From: an uncultured Flavobacteriales bacterium
Lineage (GTDB): Bacteria; Bacteroidota; Bacteroidia; UBA10329
Assembly (NCBI GenBank): GCA_937900875.1
Contig: CALCGD010000149.1
Coordinates: 1-43,807 of the forward strand
Direction: 5' to 3'
Length of the DNA stretch: 43,807 nt
In this document: positions 25,479-33,584 of the stretch, piece by piece
How positions within the stretch are numbered: position 1 is the first letter of the stretch
Layout of the letters: each line of letters begins with the position of its first letter
Program-made: the position numbers and the translations under genes
Notes under the pieces: generated by a model
The model's database searches: none
What the model was told of the DNA's origin: nothing
Seen by the model: the letters and a program-made list of their open reading frames with translations, nothing else

Positions 25479-26584
25479 GGATTCTTGTTTAGGGTGGTAG
25501 TTACTGCCAAATGATCTGATAGTTCATATGGATGAACAGTGTGCGATTTTGCTTCAAATTGTTTTGAATAAAGGATGTTGTCAATCCTAAAAAAAGGAAC
25601 ACGAACATAGGTGGTTCCTAGCCCTGATCCAGATTGAGAAAAACTATCTTCTAGGCCGTTAGCAATGGTTTGGTAGGTATAGGATGTAGGCACATCATTA
25701 AAGTCGCCACAAACAATAACTGAATAGGGTGAAGAAGCGATATGCTCGGCTACAATGTTTGCCTGCTTTGCTCTCAAATTAAATCCATTCTTCATCCTGC
25801 TTAGAACAACTTTTCCATCGTTTACATCTTCTAAATCTTTGGTTGCTATAATCTCATCTAGCACAGCATAGCCTTTGTTTCCCAAATGAATACTCTGTAG
25901 GTGTAGATTGTAGATTCGAACCGTGTCTGAGTCTATCAATACATCGGTAAAAATGACCAGTGCACTTTTGGAATTTTCGAAGTTGATTTTCCCCTTGTTC
26001 AGAATTGGATAGGAGGTTAGAGTTGCTAAACCCAATTGGTTTTTAGAGTTTTTCGTAGCCGAATAATTTTCGGTGTGAATATGCTTTATACTGTTGCCTG
26101 CCGAAAGTGTGTCTATAGCACGAAACTTATCTCCTTGTGGGTTGTAGAATTCTTGAATACACAGAATGTTTGGCTGTTGATTAAAGATGAATTCCTGAGC
26201 TCGGCTTCTGGTTCTTCGATCTTTAGACCAGTTGTATCGGTCAAACAGTCGAACATTATAGGTCATCACTTTAATACCCTGAGTATCCTTCTTGCCAAAT
26301 TTTAGCTGAAATGTGCCTGTTACATAATCAGCTTTAAAAAGGAGTAAGCACAGGTTTAGGGCAAGAAACCACCATTTGGTTCTCACTAGCCAATAGAGCA
26401 TAAATACAACGGTAATTCCTAGAATAATAGGGTAGCTCATTGCGACAAATGCAAATGGCCAAAATTTAATAGGACTAATGATTCCGGCTAGGTAGGAGAG
26501 TGCCAAACAGAATAAAACAAGAACATTAACAAGGAGAACTAGGCGGTCTGCCAAGTCTCGCTTTCTAGTTCTTGGTTGGCTCAT
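25475..26584 (-). CDS. Membrane-anchored endonuclease/exonuclease/phosphatase (EEP) family protein
   Basis: This 369-residue protein has three hydrophobic segments in the first 95 residues (LVLLVNVLVLFCLALSYLAG, FVAMSYPIILGITVVFML, WWFLALNLCLLLF). The EEP domain follows: VMTYNVRLFDRYNW, CIQEFYNP (Glu metal ligand), IYNLHLQSIH, VCGDFNDVPTSYTY and ELSDHLAVTT (the SDH catalytic signature). Substrates in this superfamily range from DNA to phospholipids and inositol phosphates; a membrane anchor favours a lipid or extracellular target, but that is inference. The start overlaps the upstream rhomboid stop by 4 bp, so the two are coupled. Confidence 0.9.
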   Translation of the reverse strand: MSQPRTRKRDLADRLVLLVNVLVLFCLALSYLAGIISPIKFWPFAFVAMSYPIILGITVVFMLYWLVRTKWWFLALNLCLLLFKADYVTGTFQLKFGKKDTQGIKVMTYNVRLFDRYNWSKDRRTRSRAQEFIFNQQPNILCIQEFYNPQGDKFRAIDTLSAGNSIKHIHTENYSATKNSKNQLGLATLTSYPILNKGKINFENSKSALVIFTDVLIDSDTVRIYNLHLQSIHLGNKGYAVLDEIIATKDLEDVNDGKVVLSRMKNGFNLRAKQANIVAEHIASSPYSVIVCGDFNDVPTSYTYQTIANGLEDSFSQSGSGLGTTYVRVPFFRIDNILYSKQFEAKSHTVHPYELSDHLAVTTTLNKNP

Positions 26585-27489
26585 ATTTCTTTGCTGGATT
26601 TAAATAGAATTTCTTTCTCATTCTTAGAAAGGCTATCGTATCCAGAACGTTTAATCTTATCTAGTATTGCGTCTATTTGTTCTTGTTTTGAGGCTTTTTC
26701 CGCGTTGTATTCATAGTCAGATTTTGCTCTTCTATGAACGACTTTAATTTTCTTTTCTCGCTTTGGAAGTCCTTCTTTTAACCAATTCAGTGGTTTCAAA
26801 AAATCCACGGTTAAGTCTCTACCAGCATTTAATTGACTTGCATACACAAATCCGAATAACGCGCCTCCCAAGTGGCCAAAATGACCGCCTGCATTACCAT
26901 CTCTCATCAAAACAACATCTAACAAAACCACAGCGATAGCTACAAATTTGAGTTTAACGGGGCCAATAAATCTTAGCTGAACAACAAAATTGGGAGCCTT
27001 AGTTGCTACAGCTACCATAACCGCTAATACTGCCGCAGAGGCTCCGTAAGCCACTGAGTTAGTAGAGTAAACGGGAAATACGTTCATGGCAAGGATGTAA
27101 GCTGCTGCACCCGATAAGCCGCCAAGAATGTAAGTGCTTAGCAAGCGCTTAGAATCCATGAAATTGAGAAAGAGCGACCCTCCAAAATAGAGCCAAGCCA
27201 TATTAAATAAGATGTGAAGGAACTCTTGTAAACCTTGCGTATTCTGGCTGGGATTAATGTGCCAAAACATATGTGTTAGTAAACTCCAAGGTCTCCAAAC
27301 TAAGCTGCTGAGGTCAGCGGTAATGGTCATTTGAACAGCGATGTCGTGAAAAACACCAACCTGACCAACCAAGAATAGGGCTAACCTCAAGAGCATTACG
27401 GCAAGGAAAATTCCGCCATTGATGTATATCAATTGCATGAGAATATTCCCCGATTTGAACTGGAATTTTATGTCATCCAACAAAGCCAT
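26581..27489 (-). CDS. Rhomboid family intramembrane serine protease (second of two)
   Basis: This 302-residue protein has about six membrane segments and a charged cytoplasmic tail (about 235-302). The catalytic Ser is S151 in YGASAAVLAV (GASA instead of the usual GASG), and the His is H206 in GGHFGHLGGALFG. LHILFNM gives the oxyanion-side His and Asn (H92 and N96). Rhomboids cleave membrane proteins within or near their transmembrane helix. It is paralogous to the gene immediately upstream (3-bp gap) and overlaps the EEP gene downstream by 4 bp. Confidence 0.93.
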   Translation of the reverse strand: MALLDDIKFQFKSGNILMQLIYINGGIFLAVMLLRLALFLVGQVGVFHDIAVQMTITADLSSLVWRPWSLLTHMFWHINPSQNTQGLQEFLHILFNMAWLYFGGSLFLNFMDSKRLLSTYILGGLSGAAAYILAMNVFPVYSTNSVAYGASAAVLAVMVAVATKAPNFVVQLRFIGPVKLKFVAIAVVLLDVVLMRDGNAGGHFGHLGGALFGFVYASQLNAGRDLTVDFLKPLNWLKEGLPKREKKIKVVHRRAKSDYEYNAEKASKQEQIDAILDKIKRSGYDSLSKNEKEILFKSSKEI

Positions 27490-27492
27490 CGG

Positions 27493-28236
27493 CTAGAAGC
27501 TAGAACCTCTTTTTTGCCAAAGCTTTATGAGTATAAAGCCGAAAAGCATTCCGCCTAAGTGAGCAAAATGCGCCACATTATCTCCAGGTCTGTTGCTAAT
27601 TCCTGAGAAAAGTTCGATTAGACCATAACCAATAACGAAGTATTTAGCCTTAATAGGGAAGAAAAAGTAAAGGTAAATGCGTGAATTTGGAAACATCATC
27701 CCAAATGCCAGAAGCAGTCCGAATACAGAACCTGAGGCACCAACTGTATACGCATTCAGCAGTCCGTTTAGTTTTCCTAGCAGTGGGTCAGAGTAGTTCT
27801 TATGCATTTGAAGGACTTCGCGACCATTGGCCTTAATGTCTTCAAAATCTGAGGCTGATATCTCTGAAATGATGTTGAAAAATTGAACTTCTTGAACTGC
27901 CATATGAATAAGGCCCGCGCCTAATCCTGTAAGCATGTAATAGATAAGAAATCGCTTGCCGCCCCAATAATTTTCAATGGCAGAACCGAACATCCACAAG
28001 GCAAACATATTGAACAGAATATGCTGGAAATCGCCATGCATAAAGATGTAGGTGATTAATTGATGCGGACGAAAATGTTCGGATTGAGGAATGTAAAGCC
28101 CTAGCATCGTACGAAGGTCAAGCCCATATCGTTCAAAGGCCATAGTAGCCAAAAAGAACAACCCATTAATAATGAGTAGGTTTTTTACTACGGTTGGTAG
28201 AATGCTAAATCCACCCGGTCTAATCTCATCTGACAT
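27493..28236 (-). CDS. Rhomboid family intramembrane serine protease (first of two)
   Basis: This 247-residue protein has six membrane segments. The motif GASGSVFGLLLAFG gives the catalytic S168. VAHFAHLGGMLFGF gives the catalytic His (H226), and FQHILFNMFALWMFG gives H72 and N76. A roughly 50-residue insertion (about 115-165) separates the helix after GAGLIHM from the catalytic Ser helix. It is compact and without the tail seen in its neighbour, so the two paralogs may differ in targets. It lies 23 bp downstream of ald. Confidence 0.94.
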   Translation of the reverse strand: MSDEIRPGGFSILPTVVKNLLIINGLFFLATMAFERYGLDLRTMLGLYIPQSEHFRPHQLITYIFMHGDFQHILFNMFALWMFGSAIENYWGGKRFLIYYMLTGLGAGLIHMAVQEVQFFNIISEISASDFEDIKANGREVLQMHKNYSDPLLGKLNGLLNAYTVGASGSVFGLLLAFGMMFPNSRIYLYFFFPIKAKYFVIGYGLIELFSGISNRPGDNVAHFAHLGGMLFGFILIKLWQKRGSSF

Positions 28237-28259
28237 AAATACTTCGCTTCAAATAATTC

Positions 28260-29480
28260 TTAAAATGCAGCCATAATAAGGTTAAGATCCTTAAACGGAA
28301 GGTCAAAAGTCTTAGCCAAATATTCGTTGGTAACGGCACCATTATAAGTGTAAACGCCACCTCTAAACCCTTCGTGAAAACGAATCATGTTTCTAAGTCC
28401 TCCAACATCTGCCATTTCTAACATCATAGGGGAGAAAATGTTGCTGAGCGCCATAGATGCAGTTTGAGCTACCCGAGAAGCAATATTTGGAACGCAGTAA
28501 TGAACTACGCCATATTTTGTAAATGTTGGATGCGCATGGCTGGTTACTTCAGAAGTTTCAAAACATCCGCCTTGATCAATACAAACATCGATTATTACCG
28601 AACCAAATTTCATATTGCTAACCATTTCTTCAGTAACCAATATAGGTGCCCGTCCGCGTTTTGAACGGATAGCGCCAATTACCACATCTGCGTTTTCTAA
28701 TGCATTTGCCAACACATCAGGATGTATTGTGCTCGTATAAAGGCGTGTTCCAATATCGTTTTGCATTCGGCTAAGTTTCTGCAACGAATTGTCAAAAACC
28801 TTTACCGTTGATCCTAGTCCAATAGCTGCTCGTGCGGCAAACTCGCCAACGGTTCCAGCTCCTAAAACAACTACTTGGGTAGGAGGTACTCCGGTAATTC
28901 CGCCCATCATCAATCCTTTTCCTTCGTTTACGTTGGATAGGTATTCGGCAGCTATAAGAATAACGGTGTTGCCAGCAATTTCACTCATCGATCTTACAAA
29001 TGGATAGCCGCCATCCGTATCTCGAATAAAATCTACAGCTATTGCAGTTACCTGCTTTTTCATCAATTGCTTGAGGTAATTTTCTGGGTGAACAGAAAGC
29101 TGCAATGCTGAAATAAGGCACTGTCCGGCCTTCATGTATTCAATTTCTTCTAAACTTGGCGGGTCAACTTTAATGATGATGTTTGCTTCGTAAACCTCCT
29201 TTGTACTGTAGCTTATTTTGGCGCCAGCTTCACTGTAATCATTGTCCTGAAAATGCGCGCCTTTTCCTGCTCCAGATTCCACAATTACCTGATGACCGTT
29301 GGCAACTAATCGAGAAACCGCTGCAGGAACTAGTGCAACCCGGTTTTCCTGTAAAGTACATTCTTTAGGTATTCCAATAAACAGCTCTTGCTGGCTCTTG
29401 GCCACTTCAAGCGTTTCTTCTTGAGGCATTAATCCGCCTGATGCAGTTAAAGTGAAAAAACCACCTTCTCTTTTGTTCAT
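28260..29480 (-). CDS. ald: Alanine dehydrogenase
   Basis: This 406-residue enzyme catalyses the reversible NAD-dependent deamination of L-alanine to pyruvate and ammonia in the cytoplasm. Family features: FIGIPKECTLQENRVALVP near residues 33-51, KVDPPSLEEI, the NAD-binding glycine motif VVVLGAGTVGEFAARAAIGLG, IDVCIDQGGCFETS and HYCVPNIASRVAQTAS. The N-terminus carries a roughly 30-residue extension (MNKREGGFFTL...) before the conserved domain, as in my recollection of other Bacteroidota copies. The start overlaps the end of tsaE by 4 bp (ATGA), so translation is coupled. Confidence 0.95.
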   Translation of the reverse strand: MNKREGGFFTLTASGGLMPQEETLEVAKSQQELFIGIPKECTLQENRVALVPAAVSRLVANGHQVIVESGAGKGAHFQDNDYSEAGAKISYSTKEVYEANIIIKVDPPSLEEIEYMKAGQCLISALQLSVHPENYLKQLMKKQVTAIAVDFIRDTDGGYPFVRSMSEIAGNTVILIAAEYLSNVNEGKGLMMGGITGVPPTQVVVLGAGTVGEFAARAAIGLGSTVKVFDNSLQKLSRMQNDIGTRLYTSTIHPDVLANALENADVVIGAIRSKRGRAPILVTEEMVSNMKFGSVIIDVCIDQGGCFETSEVTSHAHPTFTKYGVVHYCVPNIASRVAQTASMALSNIFSPMMLEMADVGGLRNMIRFHEGFRGGVYTYNGAVTNEYLAKTFDLPFKDLNLIMAAF

Positions 29481-29914
29481 AATGGATGGGTTACGGTTAT
29501 CAATCGTTGGTTGTTTTCTACACGAATCTTAACCGAAACGTGTGCTTTAGGAATGAGTCCTGACGCCATTTCGGGCCACTCCACCAAACAAAGATACCCA
29601 CTAAAGAAATAGTCTTCGTATCCAATGTCATATAGTTCTTCTTCAGATTGAATTCTGTACAAATCGAAGTGATAAACGGTGCCAAGCTCCGATTCGTATT
29701 CATTCACCAACGAAAAAGTAGGACTGCTTACGTCATCTTGTACACCTAAATGCTTACAGAATTCTTTAATGAGGGTGGTTTTTCCTGCGCCCATTTCGCC
29801 AGAAAACAGCATTAATTTTTCAGAGCCTGCAAGCTCCTTTAGGAACCTGCAGGCTTGTAATAAATCAGAAGTAGAAGATGCGGTGAATTCCTTGGTCAAA
29901 ACAGTGGGTTTCAA
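29477..29914 (-). CDS. tsaE: tRNA N6-threonylcarbamoyladenosine biosynthesis ATPase TsaE
   Basis: This 145-residue protein has Walker A GEMGAGKTTLIK (39-50), switch SPTFSLVNEYE, and the terminal region YLCLVEWPEMASGLIP. All are signatures of TsaE, the ATPase that works with TsaB and TsaD to place t6A37 on ANN-decoding tRNAs. The start is TTG, the only initiator that keeps the conserved N-terminus. A TATCTTAG stretch shortly upstream is a one-mismatch -7 element. It lies 14 bp downstream of the SET gene and overlaps ald by 4 bp. TsaB and TsaD are not in the window. Confidence 0.95.
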   Translation of the reverse strand: MKPTVLTKEFTASSTSDLLQACRFLKELAGSEKLMLFSGEMGAGKTTLIKEFCKHLGVQDDVSSPTFSLVNEYESELGTVYHFDLYRIQSEEELYDIGYEDYFFSGYLCLVEWPEMASGLIPKAHVSVKIRVENNQRLITVTHPL

Positions 29915-29928
29915 CCGCTAAGATAAAG

Positions 29929-30534
29929 CTACTTTTTGCTTGATTGGTTTTCTTGTGGATAGTAGTTCTTGAGAATAGATTCCATGTGCTTGTCGCCTTT
30001 ACATACGGCTTCTATCTCTTTCCACATTTCGTCAGAAATTAGCTGACGTAATGGTTGTTCATGACCAACAATTTTGTTGAATACGTTTTTCAATTGTTCA
30101 TCCCAAACGTGGTGATAATTGACAAGATCATCTGGGTAAACTACTTTCCTCTCCGTTCCTTCGTCAATCCCTTGAAAAGGTTCTGGAATATTCAGATAAC
30201 CATAATCGTCAGTTAATTGCTCTCCAGGATGAATGTCTCTGATAGAAATCTCAAAATCGTAAGCCGTTGTAAGGCAGTTAGAATTGAAACTGTGATTTAC
30301 GTACCGGCCATTGTCCCAGCAAAGAACAAAGTTGCCGTGGCTGTTACGAAATGTATAGAAATCCAGAATATTCTGATAAAGTGGGTCGAGCTTATGGAAA
30401 TCAGTTGGGCTGAACTCACGATCTAGTTTATCAAGCACCCAAGTAATGGTGCCAGCAGGTATAAATTCGGTGGCTACAACTCCGTAGCCAATCTCATTAC
30501 TAATGAATTTTAGTTCTGTTTTTGGATGTATCAT
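29929..30534 (-). CDS. SET domain protein, putative protein-lysine methyltransferase
   Basis: This 201-residue protein is almost entirely a SET domain. It begins with GYGVVATEFIPAGTITWV (about 16-33), has RYVNHSFNSNC (78-87, matching the NHxCxPN cofactor-binding motif loosely) and IHPGEQLTDDYGYLN (101-115, matching GEELxxDYG). The C-terminal part is charged and has no post-SET cysteines. SET enzymes use SAM to methylate lysines. The target is unknown, and in bacteria proposed targets include ribosomal and envelope-associated proteins. It is encoded directly before tsaE. Confidence 0.85.
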   Translation of the reverse strand: MIHPKTELKFISNEIGYGVVATEFIPAGTITWVLDKLDREFSPTDFHKLDPLYQNILDFYTFRNSHGNFVLCWDNGRYVNHSFNSNCLTTAYDFEISIRDIHPGEQLTDDYGYLNIPEPFQGIDEGTERKVVYPDDLVNYHHVWDEQLKNVFNKIVGHEQPLRQLISDEMWKEIEAVCKGDKHMESILKNYYPQENQSSKK

Positions 30535-30576
30535 TTTGACATTATCGAGTGCTATGTTTCGCTCGAATTATGATGT

Positions 30577-30584
30577 CAAAATTA
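30577..30584 (-). promoter_or_regulatory. -7 promoter element TAATTTTG upstream of the SET gene
   Basis: On the minus strand TAATTTTG matches TAnnTTTG exactly, 42 bp before the ATG at 30534. A second identical octamer lies 20 bp further upstream. No -33 element is clear. Confidence 0.45.
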
Positions 30585-30659
30585 GATTGGATTTCGCAAA
30601 ATTATCCTCAAACACATAATTGTATTTGATTGGTAATCAGGCATATAGAACGAATCTTT

Positions 30660-32213
30660 CTACTTGCTACTCAAATGCACTATCGGAATCATCATTTCTT
30701 CAAGCGAAATGCCGCCATGCTGAAAAGTATTGCGATAAAAATTGACGTAATAATTGTAATTGTTGGGGTAGGCAAAGAATTTATCCTCCTTGATAAAAAT
30801 AAAGGACTGACTTACGTTAACCTTAGGTAGATAAGCGTCATGCGGGTTCTTTACCGCAAACACATCCTTTGCTTCGTAATTCAGGTTTTTTGCTTGCTTG
30901 TACCTAAGATTGGTATTCGTGTTTTTGTCGCCAACAACCTTGCTAGGTTCTTGCACTCGAACCGTTCCGTGATCGGTGGTTATAACCACATTCACATCGT
31001 ATTCTGCAACACGTTCCATCATATCTTTTAATGGAGAGTGCTCAAACCAACTTAAGGTGATAGAACGATAGGCTGCCTCATCATCCGCCAATTCCCGAAT
31101 CATTTCCATTTCGGTTCTAGCATGCGAAAGCATATCTACAAAATTGTAGACAATGACGTTCAAATCGTTGTTCATCAAGTTTGGTATTGTTTCTACCAAT
31201 TTTTTACCCGCCTGATGCTTGGTTATCTTATTGTAGCTGAATTTCTGACTGAGATTCAAGCGCTGAAGCTGATCTTTTAAGAAATCTTCTTCATGCATGT
31301 TCTTTCCGCCTTCATCCTCATCGTTCAGCCACTTATTTCCAAATCGCTTTTCAATATCAAGCGGGGTGAGACCAGCAAAAATGGCATTACGAGAATATTG
31401 AGTGGCTGTAGGAAGGATGCTCAAGAATATATCCTCGCTTTCTAGCTTGAAAATATCCAAAACAGCAGGCTTAATAATGAGCCATTGATCCCACCGTAGG
31501 TTATCAATAAGAAACATGAAAGTGGGCTTTCCTTTGCCAATTTTCGGAGCCACTTTGTTCTTAAATAAGGTGTGAGAAAGGGTAGGACTATCGTACCCGT
31601 GCCCATTCATCCAATCGATGTAATTGTTCTCTACAAACTTGAAGAACTGTGCATTTGCTTCGGTTTTCTGCGAGTCAAGAATTTCAGACATCCCGTCTTC
31701 TTTGCTTCGTTCAAGCTCTAATTCCCAATGAACTAGCTTTTTGTAAACATCTTTCCATTCTTCATAATTGAGCATATCACTCAATTTCATGCTTATTTCA
31801 CGAAACTCCTTTTGGTAATTGTGGCTGGTGGTTTCAGCAACAAGTCGTTTTGTATCTAAGTTTTTCTTTATGGTAAGAAGAATCTGATTAGGATTAACTG
31901 GCTTAATAAGGTAATCGGATATTTTAGACCCAATTGCCTCTTCCATAATGTGCTCTTCCTCACTTTTGGTAATCATTACCACAGGAACGCGCGAATTTTT
32001 GTTCTTAATCTGGCTTAAGGTTTCCAAACCAGAAAGACCAGGCATGTTTTCATCCAAGAAAACAATATCAAAATCCTGCTCGTCAAAGAGGTCCAAGGCA
32101 TCTTCACCGTTTGTAGCTGTTTCTACCTCAAATCCCTTCTCTTGTAAGAAGAGTAAATGCGGTTTTAACAAGTCAATTTCATCATCCGCCCAAAGTATCC
32201 TCAATTTCTCCAT
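30660..32213 (-). CDS. porX: PorX-type response regulator with PglZ/alkaline phosphatase domain
   Basis: This 517-residue protein has an N-terminal receiver domain (1-120): DD pair at 10-11, phospho-acceptor Asp54 in FLDENMPG, T82 in MITKS, and K104 in YLIKPVNP. A helical linker (about 125-205) precedes the PglZ domain: FLIDNLRWDQW with a metal Asp near 237, ILPTATQYSRNAIF with the candidate nucleophile Thr near 271, TTDHGTVRV and FQHGGISLEEMMIP. In Porphyromonas, PorX controls the type IX secretion system with PorY and SigP, and its PglZ domain is a zinc phosphodiesterase. It heads the minus-strand run ending with the EEP gene (125-bp gap to SET) and is divergent from the HD gene. Confidence 0.95.
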   Translation of the reverse strand: MEKLRILWADDEIDLLKPHLLFLQEKGFEVETATNGEDALDLFDEQDFDIVFLDENMPGLSGLETLSQIKNKNSRVPVVMITKSEEEHIMEEAIGSKISDYLIKPVNPNQILLTIKKNLDTKRLVAETTSHNYQKEFREISMKLSDMLNYEEWKDVYKKLVHWELELERSKEDGMSEILDSQKTEANAQFFKFVENNYIDWMNGHGYDSPTLSHTLFKNKVAPKIGKGKPTFMFLIDNLRWDQWLIIKPAVLDIFKLESEDIFLSILPTATQYSRNAIFAGLTPLDIEKRFGNKWLNDEDEGGKNMHEEDFLKDQLQRLNLSQKFSYNKITKHQAGKKLVETIPNLMNNDLNVIVYNFVDMLSHARTEMEMIRELADDEAAYRSITLSWFEHSPLKDMMERVAEYDVNVVITTDHGTVRVQEPSKVVGDKNTNTNLRYKQAKNLNYEAKDVFAVKNPHDAYLPKVNVSQSFIFIKEDKFFAYPNNYNYYVNFYRNTFQHGGISLEEMMIPIVHLSSK

Positions 32214-32276
32214 ATCGTATTTAGTTATTTTCGTGCCGAAAGGCTGCCAAAGTTAGCACTCTTAACGCGTGTCATT

Positions 32277-33521
32277 TTGATAAAGTATAACAAGCGAAAG
32301 ATATTAAATGACCCTGTTTACGGGTTCATAACCGTGCCGTACGAATCTGTATTTGATGTAATTGAACATCCATTTTTTCAGCGGCTTCGAAGAATTAAGC
32401 AGCTAGGTCTCACTCATTTGGTCTATCCTGGGGCGCTTCACACGCGTTTCCATCACACCTTGGGAGCGGTTCATTTAATGGGAATTGCAGTAAAAGAGCT
32501 GAAGGATAAAGGATATGAAATTACCGAGGACGAGGCAGAGGGGGTAACCCTTGCCATACTAATGCACGATATTGGTCATGGGCCATTCTCACATGCCTTG
32601 GAACACAGCATCGTTTCGGGAGTAAATCACGAGGACCTATCAACGCTGTTTATGGAGCGATTGAATCAGGAATTCAATGGCAAACTAAGCACCGCTATCG
32701 CTATTTTTAATGATGAATACCCAAAACGGTTCCTTCACCAATTGGTAAGTAGTCAACTAGATTTAGATAGATTAGACTACCTCAGAAGAGATAGTTTTTT
32801 TACAGGAGTTTCGGAAGGAATAGTAGGCTCAGACCGAATTATTAAGATGCTACATGTGGTTAATGATGAATTGGCCGTAGAAAGCAAAGGCATTTATTCA
32901 ATAGAGAAATTCATAGTTGCAAGAAGAATAATGTACTGGCAGGTGTATTTGCATAAGACCGTACTTTCTGCCGAATACTTGCTTATTTACATTTTAAAAC
33001 GAGCTAAAGAACTTTCCAAAGAGGGCGTTTCTTTGTTTGCCACACCGGCTTTTCGCACTTTTTTAGATCGCACAGTTACGCTGCAAGACTTTGAGAATGA
33101 GCCACAACTTCTAAATCAATTTGCCGAATTAGATGACTTTGATGTGCTGACTTCAGTTAAAGTTTGGAAAAATCATTCCGATGTTGTTTTGTCTAAACTT
33201 TCTGGTTTTATGATTGATAGAAAGTTGCTTAAAATTAAAATGTATTCGGAGCCTGTTTCAGTTTCTAAATTAGATGATTTAAGAACGGAATTGGCCAAGC
33301 AATGGAACATTACCAAGGAAGAATCCGCGTATTTTGTATTCACAGATAGCATTGCAAATAGCGCTTATAATTTGAAACACGACCGTATAAATATTCTGTT
33401 TAAAAACGGAGAAGTGAAGGATATTACCGAGGCTGCAGACACCCTCAGTTTAAGCGTGCTTTCAAAACCCGTTGAAAAACACTTTCTTTGCTTTCCAGCA
33501 TCTCTGACCAACCAACTTTAA
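32277..33521 (+). CDS. HD domain phosphohydrolase (dNTPase-like)
   Basis: This 414-residue protein has metal-binding HD motifs at HTRFHHTLGAVHL (about 55-67), LMHDIGHGPFSHALEH (about 96-111) and the later SSQLDLDRLDYLRRDSFFTGVSEG (about 155-178). These place it with the SAMHD1/dGTPase-like HD superfamily. It probably hydrolyses a nucleotide such as a dNTP. The start is TTG, since no ATG occurs in frame until well inside the HD domain. The start lies 63 bp from the divergent porX start. TATTTTCG near 32225 is a partial -7 match. Confidence 0.92.
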   Translation: MIKYNKRKILNDPVYGFITVPYESVFDVIEHPFFQRLRRIKQLGLTHLVYPGALHTRFHHTLGAVHLMGIAVKELKDKGYEITEDEAEGVTLAILMHDIGHGPFSHALEHSIVSGVNHEDLSTLFMERLNQEFNGKLSTAIAIFNDEYPKRFLHQLVSSQLDLDRLDYLRRDSFFTGVSEGIVGSDRIIKMLHVVNDELAVESKGIYSIEKFIVARRIMYWQVYLHKTVLSAEYLLIYILKRAKELSKEGVSLFATPAFRTFLDRTVTLQDFENEPQLLNQFAELDDFDVLTSVKVWKNHSDVVLSKLSGFMIDRKLLKIKMYSEPVSVSKLDDLRTELAKQWNITKEESAYFVFTDSIANSAYNLKHDRINILFKNGEVKDITEAADTLSLSVLSKPVEKHFLCFPASLTNQL

Positions 33522-33571
33522 ACCTGCACGCCAATCGGTACAATTCTACTTTAAACAGGTTCATTAAATTT

Positions 33572-33579
33572 TACTTTTG
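33572..33579 (+). promoter_or_regulatory. -7 promoter element TACTTTTG for the lpx operon
   Basis: An exact TAnnTTTG match ends 5 bp before the lpxD ATG at 33585. The transcript would be nearly leaderless. No good -33 TTG was seen. Confidence 0.5.
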
Positions 33580-33584
33580 CGCGG

